From assembly GCA_948567375.1 (NCBI GenBank), contig OX419758.1:2361001-2425000 (forward strand): DNA of 64,000 bases, read 5' to 3'. Position 1 is the first letter of the stretch; each line of letters begins with the position of its first letter. The position numbers and the translations under genes were made by a program. Shown here one piece after another: positions 44,179-62,193 of the stretch. This DNA comes from Lunularia cruciata. Taxonomy: Eukaryota > Streptophyta > Marchantiopsida > Lunulariales > Lunulariaceae. The notes beneath the pieces were generated by a model. That model did no database searches, was not told where the DNA came from, and saw only the letters and a program-made list of their open reading frames with translations.

Positions 44179-45960
44179 GATTAATGACTTTAATAATATT
44201 ATATAATGATTTCACTAGATGAAAATATTAATTTATTATAGCTTTGCTCCTTGATGTATAATTTATTAATTATCTTAAAACTTTGTCCTTTATTAGAGAG
44301 AGAGAGAGATATAGATATATATATAAAAAAATAATTTCTCCATAGATGAGTTATTAGATCAGAAATACAATTTTAAAAATAAAATAAATCAAAATATAAA
44401 ACATTGATAAAATTTTGTCTTCAATAACTGAAAATTTATATTTCTAAAAATCATTGCAAAAAGGAAAATGATTTAATGGATAAAATTTTAAATGATATGC
44501 TCTCCTTATCATAAGAATGTACAATATAAGGTAAAAGTATATTAATAGATTATGATATAATTAATTGTATCTAGATATATGTGTAAAAATTGTGATCAAA
44601 TATAAAAATAAATATTTTTAATGTTATGATTTAAAATTGAATAATTCTATGTGAGAGATATCCAGAAAAAATTAATTTATCAACTCTCTAAGTAGCCCCC
44701 AAATTATAGAATTTAAGAAATTAATGTAGTAAGGAAACAAATAAAGTAAATATGAATTTTTTATTATATTATTAAATAATTATTAACATTGAAGTCAATA
44801 TCTCTAAATTTATTGTTTGACATTTTATGCTAGAATAGAATTTGATTAGTAATTAGTTAAAATTTTTAAGTACATGCAATTCTTAAAACTATTTATTAGT
44901 AAAACTCAGGGTAAGCTTCTCTGTTTAGAGAAATTTTCCTAAATGATACATTTTATTGATTTATATTATGATTAATTTATTCTATTTAATATTTTGGAGA
45001 AGTATGAACTGTTAACTGTCTATACGCGGTCGTCTCTAACTGTCTAACCTGAGAACAAGAACAGTCGTCGTGGTTCGACGAGTTCTTTGTATCCAGGCAT
45101 ATGCTGGATATTGAAGTTTGCGCATTCTTAATCACCGCAACAACCGATAAACTTTATCCAATAACAATAACAATAAGGTTTACAATTATGAATATTGTTT
45201 CATCATTATACTAGAGAATCTGGTGGTACTGCCATGGTGGCCAGAACTAGGTAAAGTTAAGGAGAAAGTTAAGACATTATGTTTACAGATCAAAGTTTAA
45301 GGAAACTCTAAAGATCAAAGTTTAAGGAAACTCTAAAGATCAAAGTTTAAGGAAACTTTAAAGATCAAAGTTGAAGAAAAAAATCCTCGCTATATAAACT
45401 TTATATATCATTACTAACATATAAGATACTACATATAAGATTATTTGCATCTTTATGAAGAAATATTTATGAAGCTATTCCTATTATAATATTTTCTTCA
45501 TTAAGATGCGTTTGAAAATACGATATTAATTTAAAATTTGTTTTCTAAAGGATCATTAGGAAACTATTTGATAGAATTGATGTAATTTATTTAAAAATCA
45601 ATATATGAAAAGAAACATCCATCACAATGAAATTAAAGAGGATTATTCTAACGTTGAATTCAAGATTTATTATAACTACAAGTCACTTCAATTTATAAAA
45701 TTACTCGATCGAATATCAAATTTAATAATCTGAGTAATTTATTATTCTTGTAATATTATACTCATAAGTACGATCAATTTTATTTTATTACCCAATTCCA
45801 TATAAATCTTCAATAATATAAACATCACAAATATACCTAAGGCATCAATTAGACAAACCCAAGCCTTTAATAAAAGTCAATGATTTAAAATAGCTAAGTG
45901 GGATTTGTAATTAAAATAAAAGTCACCGATCCAAATTGACCAGGTTGGATGTAAAATTGT
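44179..45960. other. AT-rich sequence, no gene recognised
   Basis: No frame of note. A short (GA)n/(TA)n run lies near 44296-44326. Confidence 0.6.
45288..45380. repeat. 25-bp tandem repeat, about 3.7 copies
   Basis: GATCAAAGTTTAAGGAAACT (first 20 of 25 bases) starts at 45288, 45313, 45338 and, with changes, 45363. Confidence 0.9.
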
Positions 45961-47708
45961 ATCCACGGTAGCTTTTTGTTTCACTTTAGTTCATTTTTAT
46001 TTGTACTGGAGCTTAAACTAGTTGGGTACCCATGCAATGGATTTATTAATGACCAGACTGATTCAAAATCTTGGAGAACAGAAGAGCGATGTGGTTTGTT
46101 GAGATCGTTCAAACTTGCCACTAGTACTTGCTATATTCATTTCACATCAATCAATAATTTAACTCCAAAAATTCATAGGTGTTTATCGATGTCCATTCTT
46201 CTTCACGCTCGTCTCTAGACCTCATCTACATCTTCTTTAGATGGTTTAGATTCTTATTGTTTCCATAACTCATAAAACTGCACTCGTATCCAAGAAACTA
46301 ATCGATTCCATCAAGGTATCCCCCTCTTGCTACAACACCGAAACCAAGCGAAGAAATCAAGTTTAAAGTCGTCGCTCTTTCTACGCTTGTTCTTGGATGT
46401 GTTGTCATCACTCAGAGCGGACAGAACTGTCACAGTTCAAGCATTGAACGTTTCACCAATACCTCAACTCTACCACGTCAAAAGAGAATAGCATTTCTCC
46501 AAAGCCAAATACTGTGGTGAGCACCTACCAGATGGAGTAGGTGTACTGTATCTAGAGAAAGTACAGATCAGATATCCCAGTCGTCAAATCAACATCTTGC
46601 GGCCGCGATTAGAAGTTCTCTACGACTTCAAACTCAGTGCGGAGAAACCGGAGTTTGCACCCGCATAAAACGGTGAGATCCTCATCTGACGGCTGTTGTA
46701 GGAATTGAAGCAAATACGAAACGCCGAGCGATATGTCAAAGGGCCACGGCGACTCCACAGGAAGTGCGCAGGACGCGTAGGACCGTAGGTCTGACCTAGA
46801 AGACACGTTAATGTTTCAGGCCGTTGAGACATTACCGTTGAGCTTTTGTCACGTCATCCGCATTTTTGAAAATACGGCCCCGCCACACACTCGTAGCTCT
46901 TCTACTGAAGCGAAGGAGTTCTTCTCGTGGCGGAGTCTACTAGTTAAGTTTCATGAGTAGAGTAGCAGCGCAGGCAGCTCAACCTCGGCAGCTCTCATCA
47001 GTCTCGATCGCGGTCATAATTCCGCTCTGCTTCGCATGTCAGCACTTTCACGTTTTCCTCGCAACTCTGGGAAATCTTTGTTTCATTCCAAGAGCCAAGC
47101 TTTGTCGAGGTGTCAGTTGTGGAAATAGATAGAGTAGATTGTGAGGGGCTAATTAATTCTCTGGCGACGAGAGGAGGAGGAACGGTGTCGAATCGAGTGC
47201 GGAAGGGATGAAGTCTGTGACAAATGAATGGATCTTTCGGAATGATGATCGTGATCTGCTGCCGAAGTTGCCACATTTCCTCTGGAACGTAGTAGGTCTC
47301 AAGACTTCCCTGACAGACAAGGCTACTGCTTGCTTAGAAGGAGTATGTCTGACGAAGGGTCTTAAGCAATGAGCAGCTGGTAGGTGATTATGGATGCAGC
47401 TGCAGTGCAGAGGGATCCCGATCAACGAGGAGGACAAATCTGTTACTCCTCAGAAGATACTTGAGGAAAACGAGTGCAGGAATAACTCTTTCGGGGTTGG
47501 TTATGATTCGTGTGTCTTCAGGTGTCGGAAGTTTTACGAGAGATTGGGCTGGTGACAATGTGGGTCTAGATCATACGCGGAAGGGCTTGTGCGAGGATAG
47601 AGCTGAAGCAGTACGTGAGGTGGCTGTGCCATTCTTGCCAAATTGAGTTGTTGTTTGGACTGAGATATCGGAGAAGAAATTTTGGAGGGGAGAAAGGGTT
47701 ACAACAGG
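45961..47708. other. Upstream and probable 5' region of the kinesin gene
   Basis: The base composition shifts here from AT-rich to balanced. No coding frame is convincing. The stretch 46.9-47.7 kb probably holds promoter and 5' untranslated sequence of the kinesin, but I could not fix a transcription start. Confidence 0.4.
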
Positions 47709-52367
<4,659 letters not shown>

Positions 52368-52700
52368 GTGACAAAACCGGCAAAAGGTAGAAATAAATCA
52401 GCTGATCTGACGCCTCCAGAATTGCATCGGTCGCTCAGGCCAGAGGAATCGCAAGACGCCTTGCTACTTGGAGTGGGCTCCTTTTGACGCCAAATAATCA
52501 GATTTCCGGACGACCTACCATGATACTCGAAAGCATGACACCAAGGCGTTTATATCACAGCGCACCATGTAAGATGGTCAGTCTGTGTATAATCTTTGTA
52601 AACTAAGATTTTAAGAGTTACTCCTGTAAAACCAGGATCCTGCTGTATATGTATGAGCAGTACGCAACTATGACCTATTCTGAAAGTGAATTCATCCTGT
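52368..52700 (+). other. Kinesin 3' untranslated region (approximate)
   Basis: Downstream of the TAG stop there is no frame. AAATAAATC near 52391 and TGTATAATCTTTGTAAAC near 52584 could be polyadenylation elements. The end is not determinable. Confidence 0.35.
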
Positions 52701-53607
52701 TTGAAACAAGTACCTCGTTCTTAAGTGAAGGCTACTTTACAATTTCAAGTACAACTCTTTGTCGAACACTAAGCTTGTATCCCGGAACTAGGGAGGAGGT
52801 TGTGTCTAGAGTCTAGGTTGTGTCTAGAGAGTTCATTTAGTCAAGAGAAAGCTATGGAATGAAAGAGAGCTTACAGGAACATCTAAAATATTGTCTAACC
52901 ACTGATCATGTTTGTGGAACTAGGTAGGAGGGTTAATTGATTTACTCAAAGAAAAGCTTACTATGTTGTACTTACACTGCAGCTTACACTACACTGATCG
53001 AAGCCCGTGGTCAGTTTCTTGTGAATCTTCTCTCTGCATAGGACTAGTGTACATAATGTATTTCTATTTTTGAGCTCGACCAGCTTCGCCGCAACCGAAA
53101 TTATTAAGTCAGATAAAGGGACATAGGAATCAACTCCTTCAGCAGGTCGATTTCGGAAGTGTAAAACATAGAGAGACGATAAACAATGAAGAGAACAATC
53201 TCCAGCCAGTCTTTCATGCTTAGACGTCTCCACATTGTAGAAGTACTCTTCACCGACGTCAAATCCATGTCCATTCGAACGCCAAAAATGCTACCAGGAG
53301 CACTCTCACTGTTTAAAACCTACATTTTCCATGCAAGACGTAACCTTCCACTTTCAGATCACATGTGAGGAAGACAATGTCAGCTTTCTCCCAATCTGAG
53401 GTTATGATGATACATGACTGACAAGGACCAGACGGATTTCACCGTGAAAAGCCCGAATTTCAGACACTCAAATGACAAGAAAGAGGCCCTGTAGTCTGGC
53501 TGCAACGAAGCAACACACTCAGCACAGAAGTTTTGATGTAGGACATCCGAAGAATGTATTACAAGAGTACTGGGGCCAGAATGAGTTCCCTGAAAGGGCG
53601 AACAGCA

Positions 53608-53816
53608 AACAAGAACGATGGGAAGTCCCCATCAAGCTGTTCAAGGATAGGACTTAGGCGGCAACATATAGCTGTACAAGGATAAAACCTAGGCGGTAAG
53701 GGAAAAGGCGACCGCGTAGGAAAAATGAAGGATGGGAAGACCCCATCAAGCCGAACAAGGGAGAGAAAAAAAGGTAACATGGGGCTAAGCCCCATGGTAA
53801 GTAGGGCTAAGCCCCA
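53608..53816. repeat. Small hairpin-bearing repeat, copy 1 (with an extra partial unit)
   Basis: The block GGCGACCGCGTAGGA is followed by GATGGGAAGACCCCATCAAG and ACAAGG, then ATGGGGCTAAGCCCCAT. It matches 59904-59993 in order. A partial extra unit GATGGGAAGTCCCCATCAAG lies near 53615. GATGGG/CCCATC and ATGGGGCT/AGCCCCAT can form short stems. Confidence 0.7.
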
Positions 53817-54996
53817 AAGAATGGGCAAGCGACAAAAAGTTAATTCTCAGCACAGCGGAGCAGACATGGAGGTTCGTAAACGCTTAGACTGATCGTTTCG
53901 GCCCGGCCATAAGCAGACATGACCACCGGGAACACAGTCAATCAAGCAAGCAGTCTATGGCCGTGACATTGTTACTTGGTTTCTTTGAAGCTGAAAAGTT
54001 AACCCCAACGTACTCATTTTAACCTAAACAACTAAGGATCATCGAGCACCCAGAAAACTAATCTACGCACTAGTACTCTTTTCCCTTTCCTGGTTGAAGT
54101 TGAAATTGAGGATCACTTATTGTTTCATAAAAATAGAGTATCAAGCAAAAGAGACAGCGTTTTGAAAGATGGGGACAAGCCTTCATGGGCTCCTGAGGCA
54201 AATTGGATGTTCGACCAGCTCTGAATGTACGGGGCTAGTAGCAACAATGCAGTTACGACACACGAAACCGGGGCATCTAGCCTCATTTCAATTTGTCATA
54301 AACTGGACCTTTGAACTGAGAGGCACGAAAATCACATGATTCACATTCTTGAACTAAAATTTTGAAGTATTGCTTGTAGCACTCAGCCTCATCAATTAAG
54401 GGTCCTTAGACTTCAGCATTCTAGCCAAAGCGAGTACCTAAGGGCACGAACATCGAGGTACTCAGCAGAATTTAGTCCACTGCGAATTTTGCTACTAAGT
54501 GGTTCCGAGGTCTGGAACAGGGATGGTCCTTCAATCGAGTTAAGCGGGGATTCACTAAATTACGATCAAAGGAATACAAAGCTTCCTGCACCTGCTAGGT
54601 AACCCAGCATTCGGATTCCTGTCCTCACCTTGGGACATCAAGCTGGTGCATTATCATATAACACCAGAATTGACTTGATCAATGATAACAATGAATTTTG
54701 CCTTGTTCAAGGTGCATCAAAGATGGGAGTATGGAATCTTCAGCAGTTGAGAGTAATTAAAACGAGATGCCTGAACGGATCCAATCTAAGCACCCAGCGG
54801 GTGTAGAACAATGGACCGAGCTCAGCACCTTATAGAGTCCCTAAATGTAGGGAACCAAACCGACATAGAAAGACGGCTTATAAACACAATCCACTAAGAT
54901 GTAAGGATCAGTCAAAGGTAGAAATCTTCTATTCATCAGCAGCACCTATAGATGCAGCCTAAGACGCAGGAAGTAGGAGGTAAACTTCACACTTAC

Positions 54997-55149
54997 TGAG
55001 ACAGTCAAGGTCCTTCCATCTGGATATTGTCTATCATATGAGGCTTCTGCTTCAATACATGAACATTTCTCTTCACACTCAGAAAACCGTGGAGCCTTCT
55101 TGGATGAACTGGACACATGAAGTTGCAACGACGAGGGCTTTGTAAATTC
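54997..55149 (-). other. Possible exon of an unrecognised minus-strand gene
   Basis: A 153-bp segment is open over 51 codons. It is preceded by an acceptor-like GAATGTAG and followed by a strong donor GTAAGTGT on the minus strand. It reads SSSKKAPRFSECEEKCSCIE, then EASYDRQYPDGRTLTVS, with a Cys pattern C-x3-C-x-C. A neighbouring segment (about 55270-55370) could join in phase but holds a stop. The family is not recognised; it may be a relic or chance. Confidence 0.2.
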
Positions 55150-58100
55150 CTACATTCGTCAGATTGCACTACTATGTTCTAGAATGCTGAAGTCCTACCA
55201 GGCTCACGATATTCACGAAAAAGATATGAGTGGAATACAAGCGTGTTCTGGGCTATACATCGGCAGTAACACCTGGAAGAACTTGAAGGTCACTGACTCG
55301 GTGGATAGGAGAAATCATTTCACATTCTGATGTGACCTGAGAGTGACATTGACGAATTCTCGTGTAACGACTGGAACAAATAGAGGATGGTACGACCGCA
55401 TGTTGGTGTGAGATCGTAGAATGACATCTTCCCGTCAAGAAAAGTTATCCTGCTGCTTGAACAAGATTGGCAATTTGCCTAAATCTTCGGTACGGACAAT
55501 CGAGTTGCCAAGATTACGAGCGACTAAAGCTGCCGGGCACATACAAATTGCATGCATCTTCATACTCACAAGGATTCATCTGATCCATGGTTTCGTTAGA
55601 AAAATACCTGAATTGACTTCGGAGAAGCCAAGATTGCCATCAACAAACCGCTAGCAAAGTAGCATCTCCTGGTATTCAGAAACTTACATCTGGTGCACGC
55701 GATATGTAATAAAGCTTGCTCCAGATGTTAGTCTCTAAACAGCAGACTATGCTACTTTAAGACCTTGGAATTCAAATCTAGATCTGCTCGATCTATCAGG
55801 AGTTCAAACACAAGATCAGAAGATGTTCAGCCCGAGCTAAATCGCCACAAGTCGTAAGGTAGCCACCGCTACCTTCCACAGATTTCACCAGTCTACTTGC
55901 AACATCAATTCCAAAGTCTCGTCAAAAAATTACAAATTTGTCATGTCTGGCATATGGAATCCCGTTAGATAAGGAGATTTTGACATAGATTACACAAATC
56001 CGTAGCTGAACAAGAGCAGAATTATCTTGCTTCATGGCTGCATTGCTAATTAGCAATGTACCTGTACCATCTACCCGAATATGCACGGAAATAGCTTGGA
56101 GACAATAAATCAACTTGAGAGGAGCTAAGACCGTGGCTTGGATTGATCTAGTCCGTGCTAATTCTGTGCAAGCAGATAGCTATAGTTTCGTACCTTTCAG
56201 GACCTGGAACGGATTGATTTGGAACGACACCGAATGCGAAGGCTTCACTTTAAAGAACAGTTGCTGCCGCTGATCTAATCTTGGATTAACTTTCTTCCGA
56301 CCTCCGAAGGCAAAGTCAAAGCTGAATTCACATTCAATGAACAAAAATCCAACCGGAATTCGAAAATGAATCTGTTTACTTGTCTAATTGACTTTCTTCG
56401 AGCAGAACGGAAAGGAAAGTTTAGACGACAACGGACACTCTCAGATGCATAACAAGACGAAAGTCAGCGCTTGACTTTAAGAACGTAGCAGCCAGGAAGC
56501 TCCGATGCTCCACTCGAATAGACCTAGGTTCTATACGGCTTAGCGGCCAGAATTTAACTTCCAATGTTACCACCTACCTTTCAGGACACGCTATGATAAT
56601 TAATCTGCACAGATTGGTTTACCCTTCCTCCAAAGTGACTACAGGCCTATCTCAACCTCAGGATGTTTACTCTCACTTACACAAAGTAAGTGCATTGTTA
56701 ATTGAAGATTCAGACCATGCTATACGGAAGTAGAGGACCAGATCTTTTCAGACCTCGGGCAGGCTTCAGCTAAGATGGGAAGAAACATGGAAGTCAAAGC
56801 TGTATATTGATACCTTGTAGACCTTGGAAAGGAAATCCAAGTCTTGTTGAAAATAGAGCCACAGCTTCCAAGATCAACTTGGCGTGGCAGAAATCATCAG
56901 AGCTAAGCTCGCTAGTAGGATACGGATTCGGCGAATCTTGGAAGATCAGTTATCTTATCATGTGGCGTATGAAAGAATGAAGGAGCCCACGATGAAGGTT
57001 CAGGTGGTTGCTCTACATAATCTTCCGCTTTCAACATTTAATGCCGATCTAGAACGACTTCGCAAAATTATATGTAGTTGTAGTTGCAGTCGATTCCTTG
57101 CTTTATAGGTAATATCCATACTACTTGGTCCCAAATCAATCAACTCCATGAAACCACCTTCACCACAACAGGAAAAGGGTACAGGTCGTTTCCCCACCCT
57201 CTCCAGCCATGCTTTTACATGTGACAACTGGAAAACCGAGACGGAAGCCTTGGCAAAGATAGCGGTTTCTGGAATCCTCAGAAAGTTTTTCTACTCCCCA
57301 TATTGCCAGATTGGCATTAGTAAGATTCCTCCGTACAGGGGAAGCCATGTTATAATTACGATCTAAAAGACAAAAATCAGGAGGAAGGCTCCTGTTTGCA
57401 GAACATGAAGTAATGCGTCAGCTTGCTATCAGGGGAAGACATAGTGATTTGTCTGTACTGGATGGTTCATGTCATTCATCGACAACTGGTACGACTCTTT
57501 TGTACTTTATACATGTTGTTTTCGCCTCACCATAGTCATGCGTTCGGATAGGCACAAATAAGAGACGTTCAGAGTTATTCGACCTTGTCATGTTGAGATG
57601 ATGGTTCTTAGGTGCGGAATGTTTGTCTATAGAACGTGCGTACAGTGCCAAAACTGGTAGAATCTCAAGAACGTTTTCGAGAAGTACCATTAATCACATC
57701 TTGACGAGCCATTCAAGTGTCGACCACCTTCGCATCCAGCTCATAGAGTCAAGTGGAGAATGTGAACATAGCTTCCCGCCTGGCGGATTTGAAGGTTAAT
57801 CTCTCTGGTAGCAGAAGTATTGCCCATGTCGGAGACAAAATTGGACCGAAATTTTACGAGCACGAATTTGCCTTGAATCATGGAAAATTCATGCATCTAT
57901 GATCTTAATGTCTTTATGGCCCATGAAAGGCTCCTTGGAGATCGTGCACGGAGTTCTATAATGTAGTTAGTTAGTTGGTTAGTTGTACTAACCAATTCCT
58001 TTTGGAGCAATTAGATGCAGGAGAGGGTTGATGGATGTGTCTATATACTAACATAAACTAACGTTCTTCAAGTTGGCCACATTTGTGGCGACATGATTGT

Positions 58101-59903
58101 CATGTGAAGCATTCTTTGAATTGATATCTTTCACTATACATAATAATATATGAAACATGGAAAGATGCTCGAGGTCCAGCCTAGCTTATCATGCTCATAG
58201 TCCAGTAAGCAGAAAGACATGATTGAAAGAGGGTGGGCATCGAGGAACTCCATCGCTCCAAGTCCGCATTATTCTAGCCCCTACCATTAGGAACAGTTAT
58301 TAGTTTTGATTATTTCCTTACTCGATCTTTGACGCAGGCCGGGAACTCAGTCGAAGAAAAACACTCGTCTCTACGATTTCTCAAATTCGGTATTGTTTGT
58401 GCGAGTGTCAAGATCGCTCGTCCTACACGGTAATGGTTGCTGACTAATATTTATACGTAAGTGAAGGACGAAGTCTCGTGATCACTTCAACATTAACTTA
58501 AAAATTGAAGCATGCGACGAGTTCAAGCGGTTGTTTGGAAATTTATCAAACGATTAATTGTGGCCAAGAACTTCTCCAATCTGGAAAGCAGAACTGACGG
58601 ATAGAATAAGAAAATCCTATCCTTGTGTCAACTGTAGATAATGCCCACTTGGTTTTCTTTTTCCGCTTTATCTTGAGGACTAGCTCGGAAGGGGGTCACT
58701 TTTTAACCAGAAGTTGGACTTTTTCTTCCCCTGAGAGTATCTATCACAGGTGAAATAACAGGAGAGTGGACTTTCTGTTATGGGCTGGTTGAGAAATACA
58801 ATAGTTTATTTACAAAGTTAATTACGATTTTGCAATTTCATTTGAACTCACGTTGTCACCTTTGGATGCGCCCGGGAAAGATGGGCTAGAATTTGTGCAC
58901 ATGCTCTACTAGAACTCTTACAGCCAGTATAAACGCAATAACTTTAAAACATTTCAATGCTCTTCAAATCATCCGGTCCTCATGGCTTAAATTTGATAAC
59001 CACGTGAGTCCGAATTTACAGGAGAGTTTCTAGCGTCTAATTCATCCATGCTAAAAGCTTGCCAGCAAAGCAGAAGGACTACCAATGAAGACGAGGAACT
59101 TCCGGGCAGGTTCTTTTGCAGATTTGGTGCCGCAATAGGGAACCTTTGATTGGGAGGGAATTTTAGTCGGACACTCCTAGGTCTATAACAAACAGGAAGG
59201 AATGAACACCCTCAACCCCCACTAGTTAGAGCCAGCTGATCAAAACCAATGTCAGCACAAATGACACTAGTATGCGCAGCAACTTTCGGGTTTAGCTTTG
59301 CATTTCAACGTCCACCAGTGCACTTTACACTATTGGACCCTTTAGCGTTTCTCATCAATCGAGGTATGTTCCCAAAAGGAAGGAAGGTGAGTTCTCGAGG
59401 AGAAAACCAAGGAAAGAAAGAGCCTTGATTTACTGTGGAGAACCAAGAAGGATTACATATTTTCACTGTGTAGGACTACAAATATATTTATACAAATTAA
59501 ACATAAACGATCCCGTTTTATGCATGTAGATTGAACTGTTAACTTCAGAAGAGAAAGCAGGTTAAACACGCAAAGCACTGAGAGAATCTAGAACTGGAGA
59601 TGTTCCTTTTCCCTCTCGCTTGCAGTAAAACAAAGTTCAGAAGTCCAAGAGTCTTCGGACACGAACAGTTCAATGGTACACGATGCCTTGTAGTATTCAG
59701 GGAGCTGGAGAATCACATTGTGGGATACCGAAGTTCTTATTGAGAGGAGTCATCTGCTTCAAGAAAAATTCCACAGTTTCTCGTTGAGATGGTCCTATGA
59801 CTCCTATCCATGACGGTCGCATGGAACGATGAATCCTTGTGTAAGACGTCTGTCGTCAGGGAATTGTCTAATTTCCACCCCTACTCGAAATATTAAGTAA
59901 GGG

Positions 59904-59994
59904 AGGCGACCGCGTAGGATAATGAGGAGGATGGGAAGACCCCATCAAGCCGTACAAGGATAGAACACAAGACGTAGAATGGGGCTCAGCCCCA
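59904..59994. repeat. Small hairpin-bearing repeat, copy 2
   Basis: GGCGACCGCGTAGGA, GATGGGAAGACCCCATCAAG, CCGTACAAGGATAG and ATGGGGCTCAGCCCCA follow in the same order as in copy 1. Confidence 0.7.
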
Positions 59995-61037
59995 GGAGTA
60001 TCCGAATGAGAAATCTGTCGTACAGCACCTAGCATTAGTTCTTGCACTTAGACTAGGGGTGACCCCAAATGACGAATTAGTGGGAAGACTAAAAGGAAGT
60101 TGCATGATGTCATGAATCAACAAGAAATATCAAGTTGAAACGTCGTTGTTGCTCATTTAGTCGTAGATGACGAGCGTGACTCGTAGCCAGACGCTATCTA
60201 TTGCGTCTGCTTTATACAGTACGCATTCCTTGCCCTCATTGATCCCCTTTGTCGGTGAAAATCTATCAAAACGAGCTTGACAAGTTCCTCGGGCGAGTTC
60301 CTTCGACTCCTCATGAGGTTCTTTCGCTGTCCGTGAAATCGATGGAATTTGGAACATGTGAAAGATTGTGTGTGACGAGGACAAACATGTTTCAAATATA
60401 CACGCAATTCGCACAATAGTGTGTCGGCAAGTTCATGACACACGTGGTTCTATTATTTCGAGCAGTCTCGGAGGTACAACTCAATTCATCCGTCAAGTCG
60501 CGTCAGTTCGAAGGATGTTAGAACACATTCGGAAGGAGGCACCTCGCGGGGATGCAAATCACGCAGTTAGATATACGAATTGACAGGTTTCCGTCTAGAG
60601 GAGCCTATTTGCGTCCAGAAAGGAAAAGCGAATCCTCTTCGTTGATTCATCCAATTGACGGGTCGGATTAGGCTGATCCTTTAACGTGTACGAAGCTTTC
60701 GAAGACAACATAGAAATGGTCACAAGGTCCAGTCCAGTTTTGAATTAGTCATGCAATGGTAATTTTTCAAGTAGCTGTATTGTAAGCTTTGACCAAGGCA
60801 GATGATCGTTACAATGTCTAACTCCCATCTCACGAGTATCAGACAATCGGCCAATTACACTTGAAAACTTTCAAAGTTTTGCAACTAACGTATGCTGATC
60901 AGCTTTCAGAAACTGAGGTAACGATTTTCAGGTGTTAACCGCTTGGGGGTAGAAGTTGCACTCTTTGTTTCTCGCTTGTACACAATGTGCCCGTCAGCCA
61001 ATTTTTAATAGTTTAAAAGTTAGCCAATCTTTAAAGT

Positions 61038-61093
61038 CCTCTGGGGATCGTAAAAGGTTGAAGAATTCTTCAACCTTTTACGATCCCCAGAGG
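61038..61093. repeat. Perfect 56-bp palindrome without spacer
   Basis: The arms 61038-61065 and 61066-61093 are exact reverse complements, centred on GAATTC. The left arm starts CCTCTGGGGATCG and ends GGTTGAAGAA. Symmetry ends exactly at 61037 and 61094. Confidence 0.97.
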
Positions 61094-62193
61094 TTTCTAC
61101 CATCACATCACCGAAAGCATGCAAATATTTTGACAGCGTGGATGTAACCAGTTATTCATTCCCAATACCTACCTCAAAATCAGGCCTTACAAACCTTGGA
61201 AGTTCTGTGCTACTTTCTTCGTAGGTCTCTCCTTCTCTTATTGTTCCGTCCGTTCCAAGTGGCGAATGTAGTCCTTTTCAACTGCCTTTGATTCCTCCCT
61301 TTCAAATTTTAAAAGGTCCTTCCGGCTCCAGTGGTGGAGACGTGACATGTTTATTCGGTTTTCCTATCATGTCAGTCTTCGTAGTGACGTGAGAGTCCTA
61401 CTCTTCTCGATATGGGTAAAGCCTTGAAATTGTACAACGTATTGATCCCCAATATGGGTTAGACCTTGGTAACTTTTAAACATCCAGAAGGGCATATAGT
61501 GCGAATCATTTTGCGTTCAAAACAAATGGATCCAAGTACAGAAAAGGTCAAGACCTCACAAAAGATGTCGTTCAATGTAAAACAATTCCTCGCGTAGAAC
61601 TATCTATGCTTTTAGAATTTACGAGCGGGCTCGAATTGCAGGTGTTGTATGTTGCCTTCTGCCCAACAAGGAACGGTGATGAGCGTTTATTGTGATGGTG
61701 GTGGCCTGGCCCCTGGACAGTTCTCCAACTTCCTACTCGTGGTTACCCTAACTCAATCATCCCAGCTTACAATGAATTGTTGCGATGCATAGCATCTATC
61801 CAGCTTCAAACTCAATTGCAAACGAAGCAGGACTGGATGGGGATGACGTCCCATCCAGAACATCGTCGCTCGTGGGAAGTACGAATTGCTAATTTACTAG
61901 CACTGTGAAGACCTTGTATCGACAGAAGAGCTGCTTATAAAGAGGATGCTGGTTGCCATGAGAAAGGATCAGAGCAGACAACTTCATGGCAACCTTCGGG
62001 TCAATCATTTTTACGTCTTTTGACGACGATGAATAGCTTTCTAAAAAGATCATGATGACTCATACTGTGAACATAACCTCAGGATCTAGGCCAAACAAAA
62101 TTAGACCGAACAAAATCGATTCCGATAGAATTGGAGAAAATTAAGCCGCTTGTAGCATGTCATGTCCTGATACGCTCTGAGCCATTACGCGCA

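Larger units (their letters stand above)
52701..62193. other. Intergenic region, no confident gene
   Basis: About 9.5 kb of balanced composition with only short frames on both strands. It contains the hairpin-bearing repeat (53.6-53.8 and 59.9-60.0 kb), a possible isolated exon (54997-55149, minus) and the perfect palindrome (61038-61093). No tRNA, rRNA or transposon protein is recognised. Short-exon genes could be missed by eye. Confidence 0.5.

Noticed and set aside
45288-45380. CRISPR-like array
   Set aside because: Units are contiguous without spacers and the context is a plant nuclear genome.
47682-47708. Kinesin start at the upstream TTG
   Set aside because: The first in-frame ATG at 47709 is the normal eukaryotic choice.
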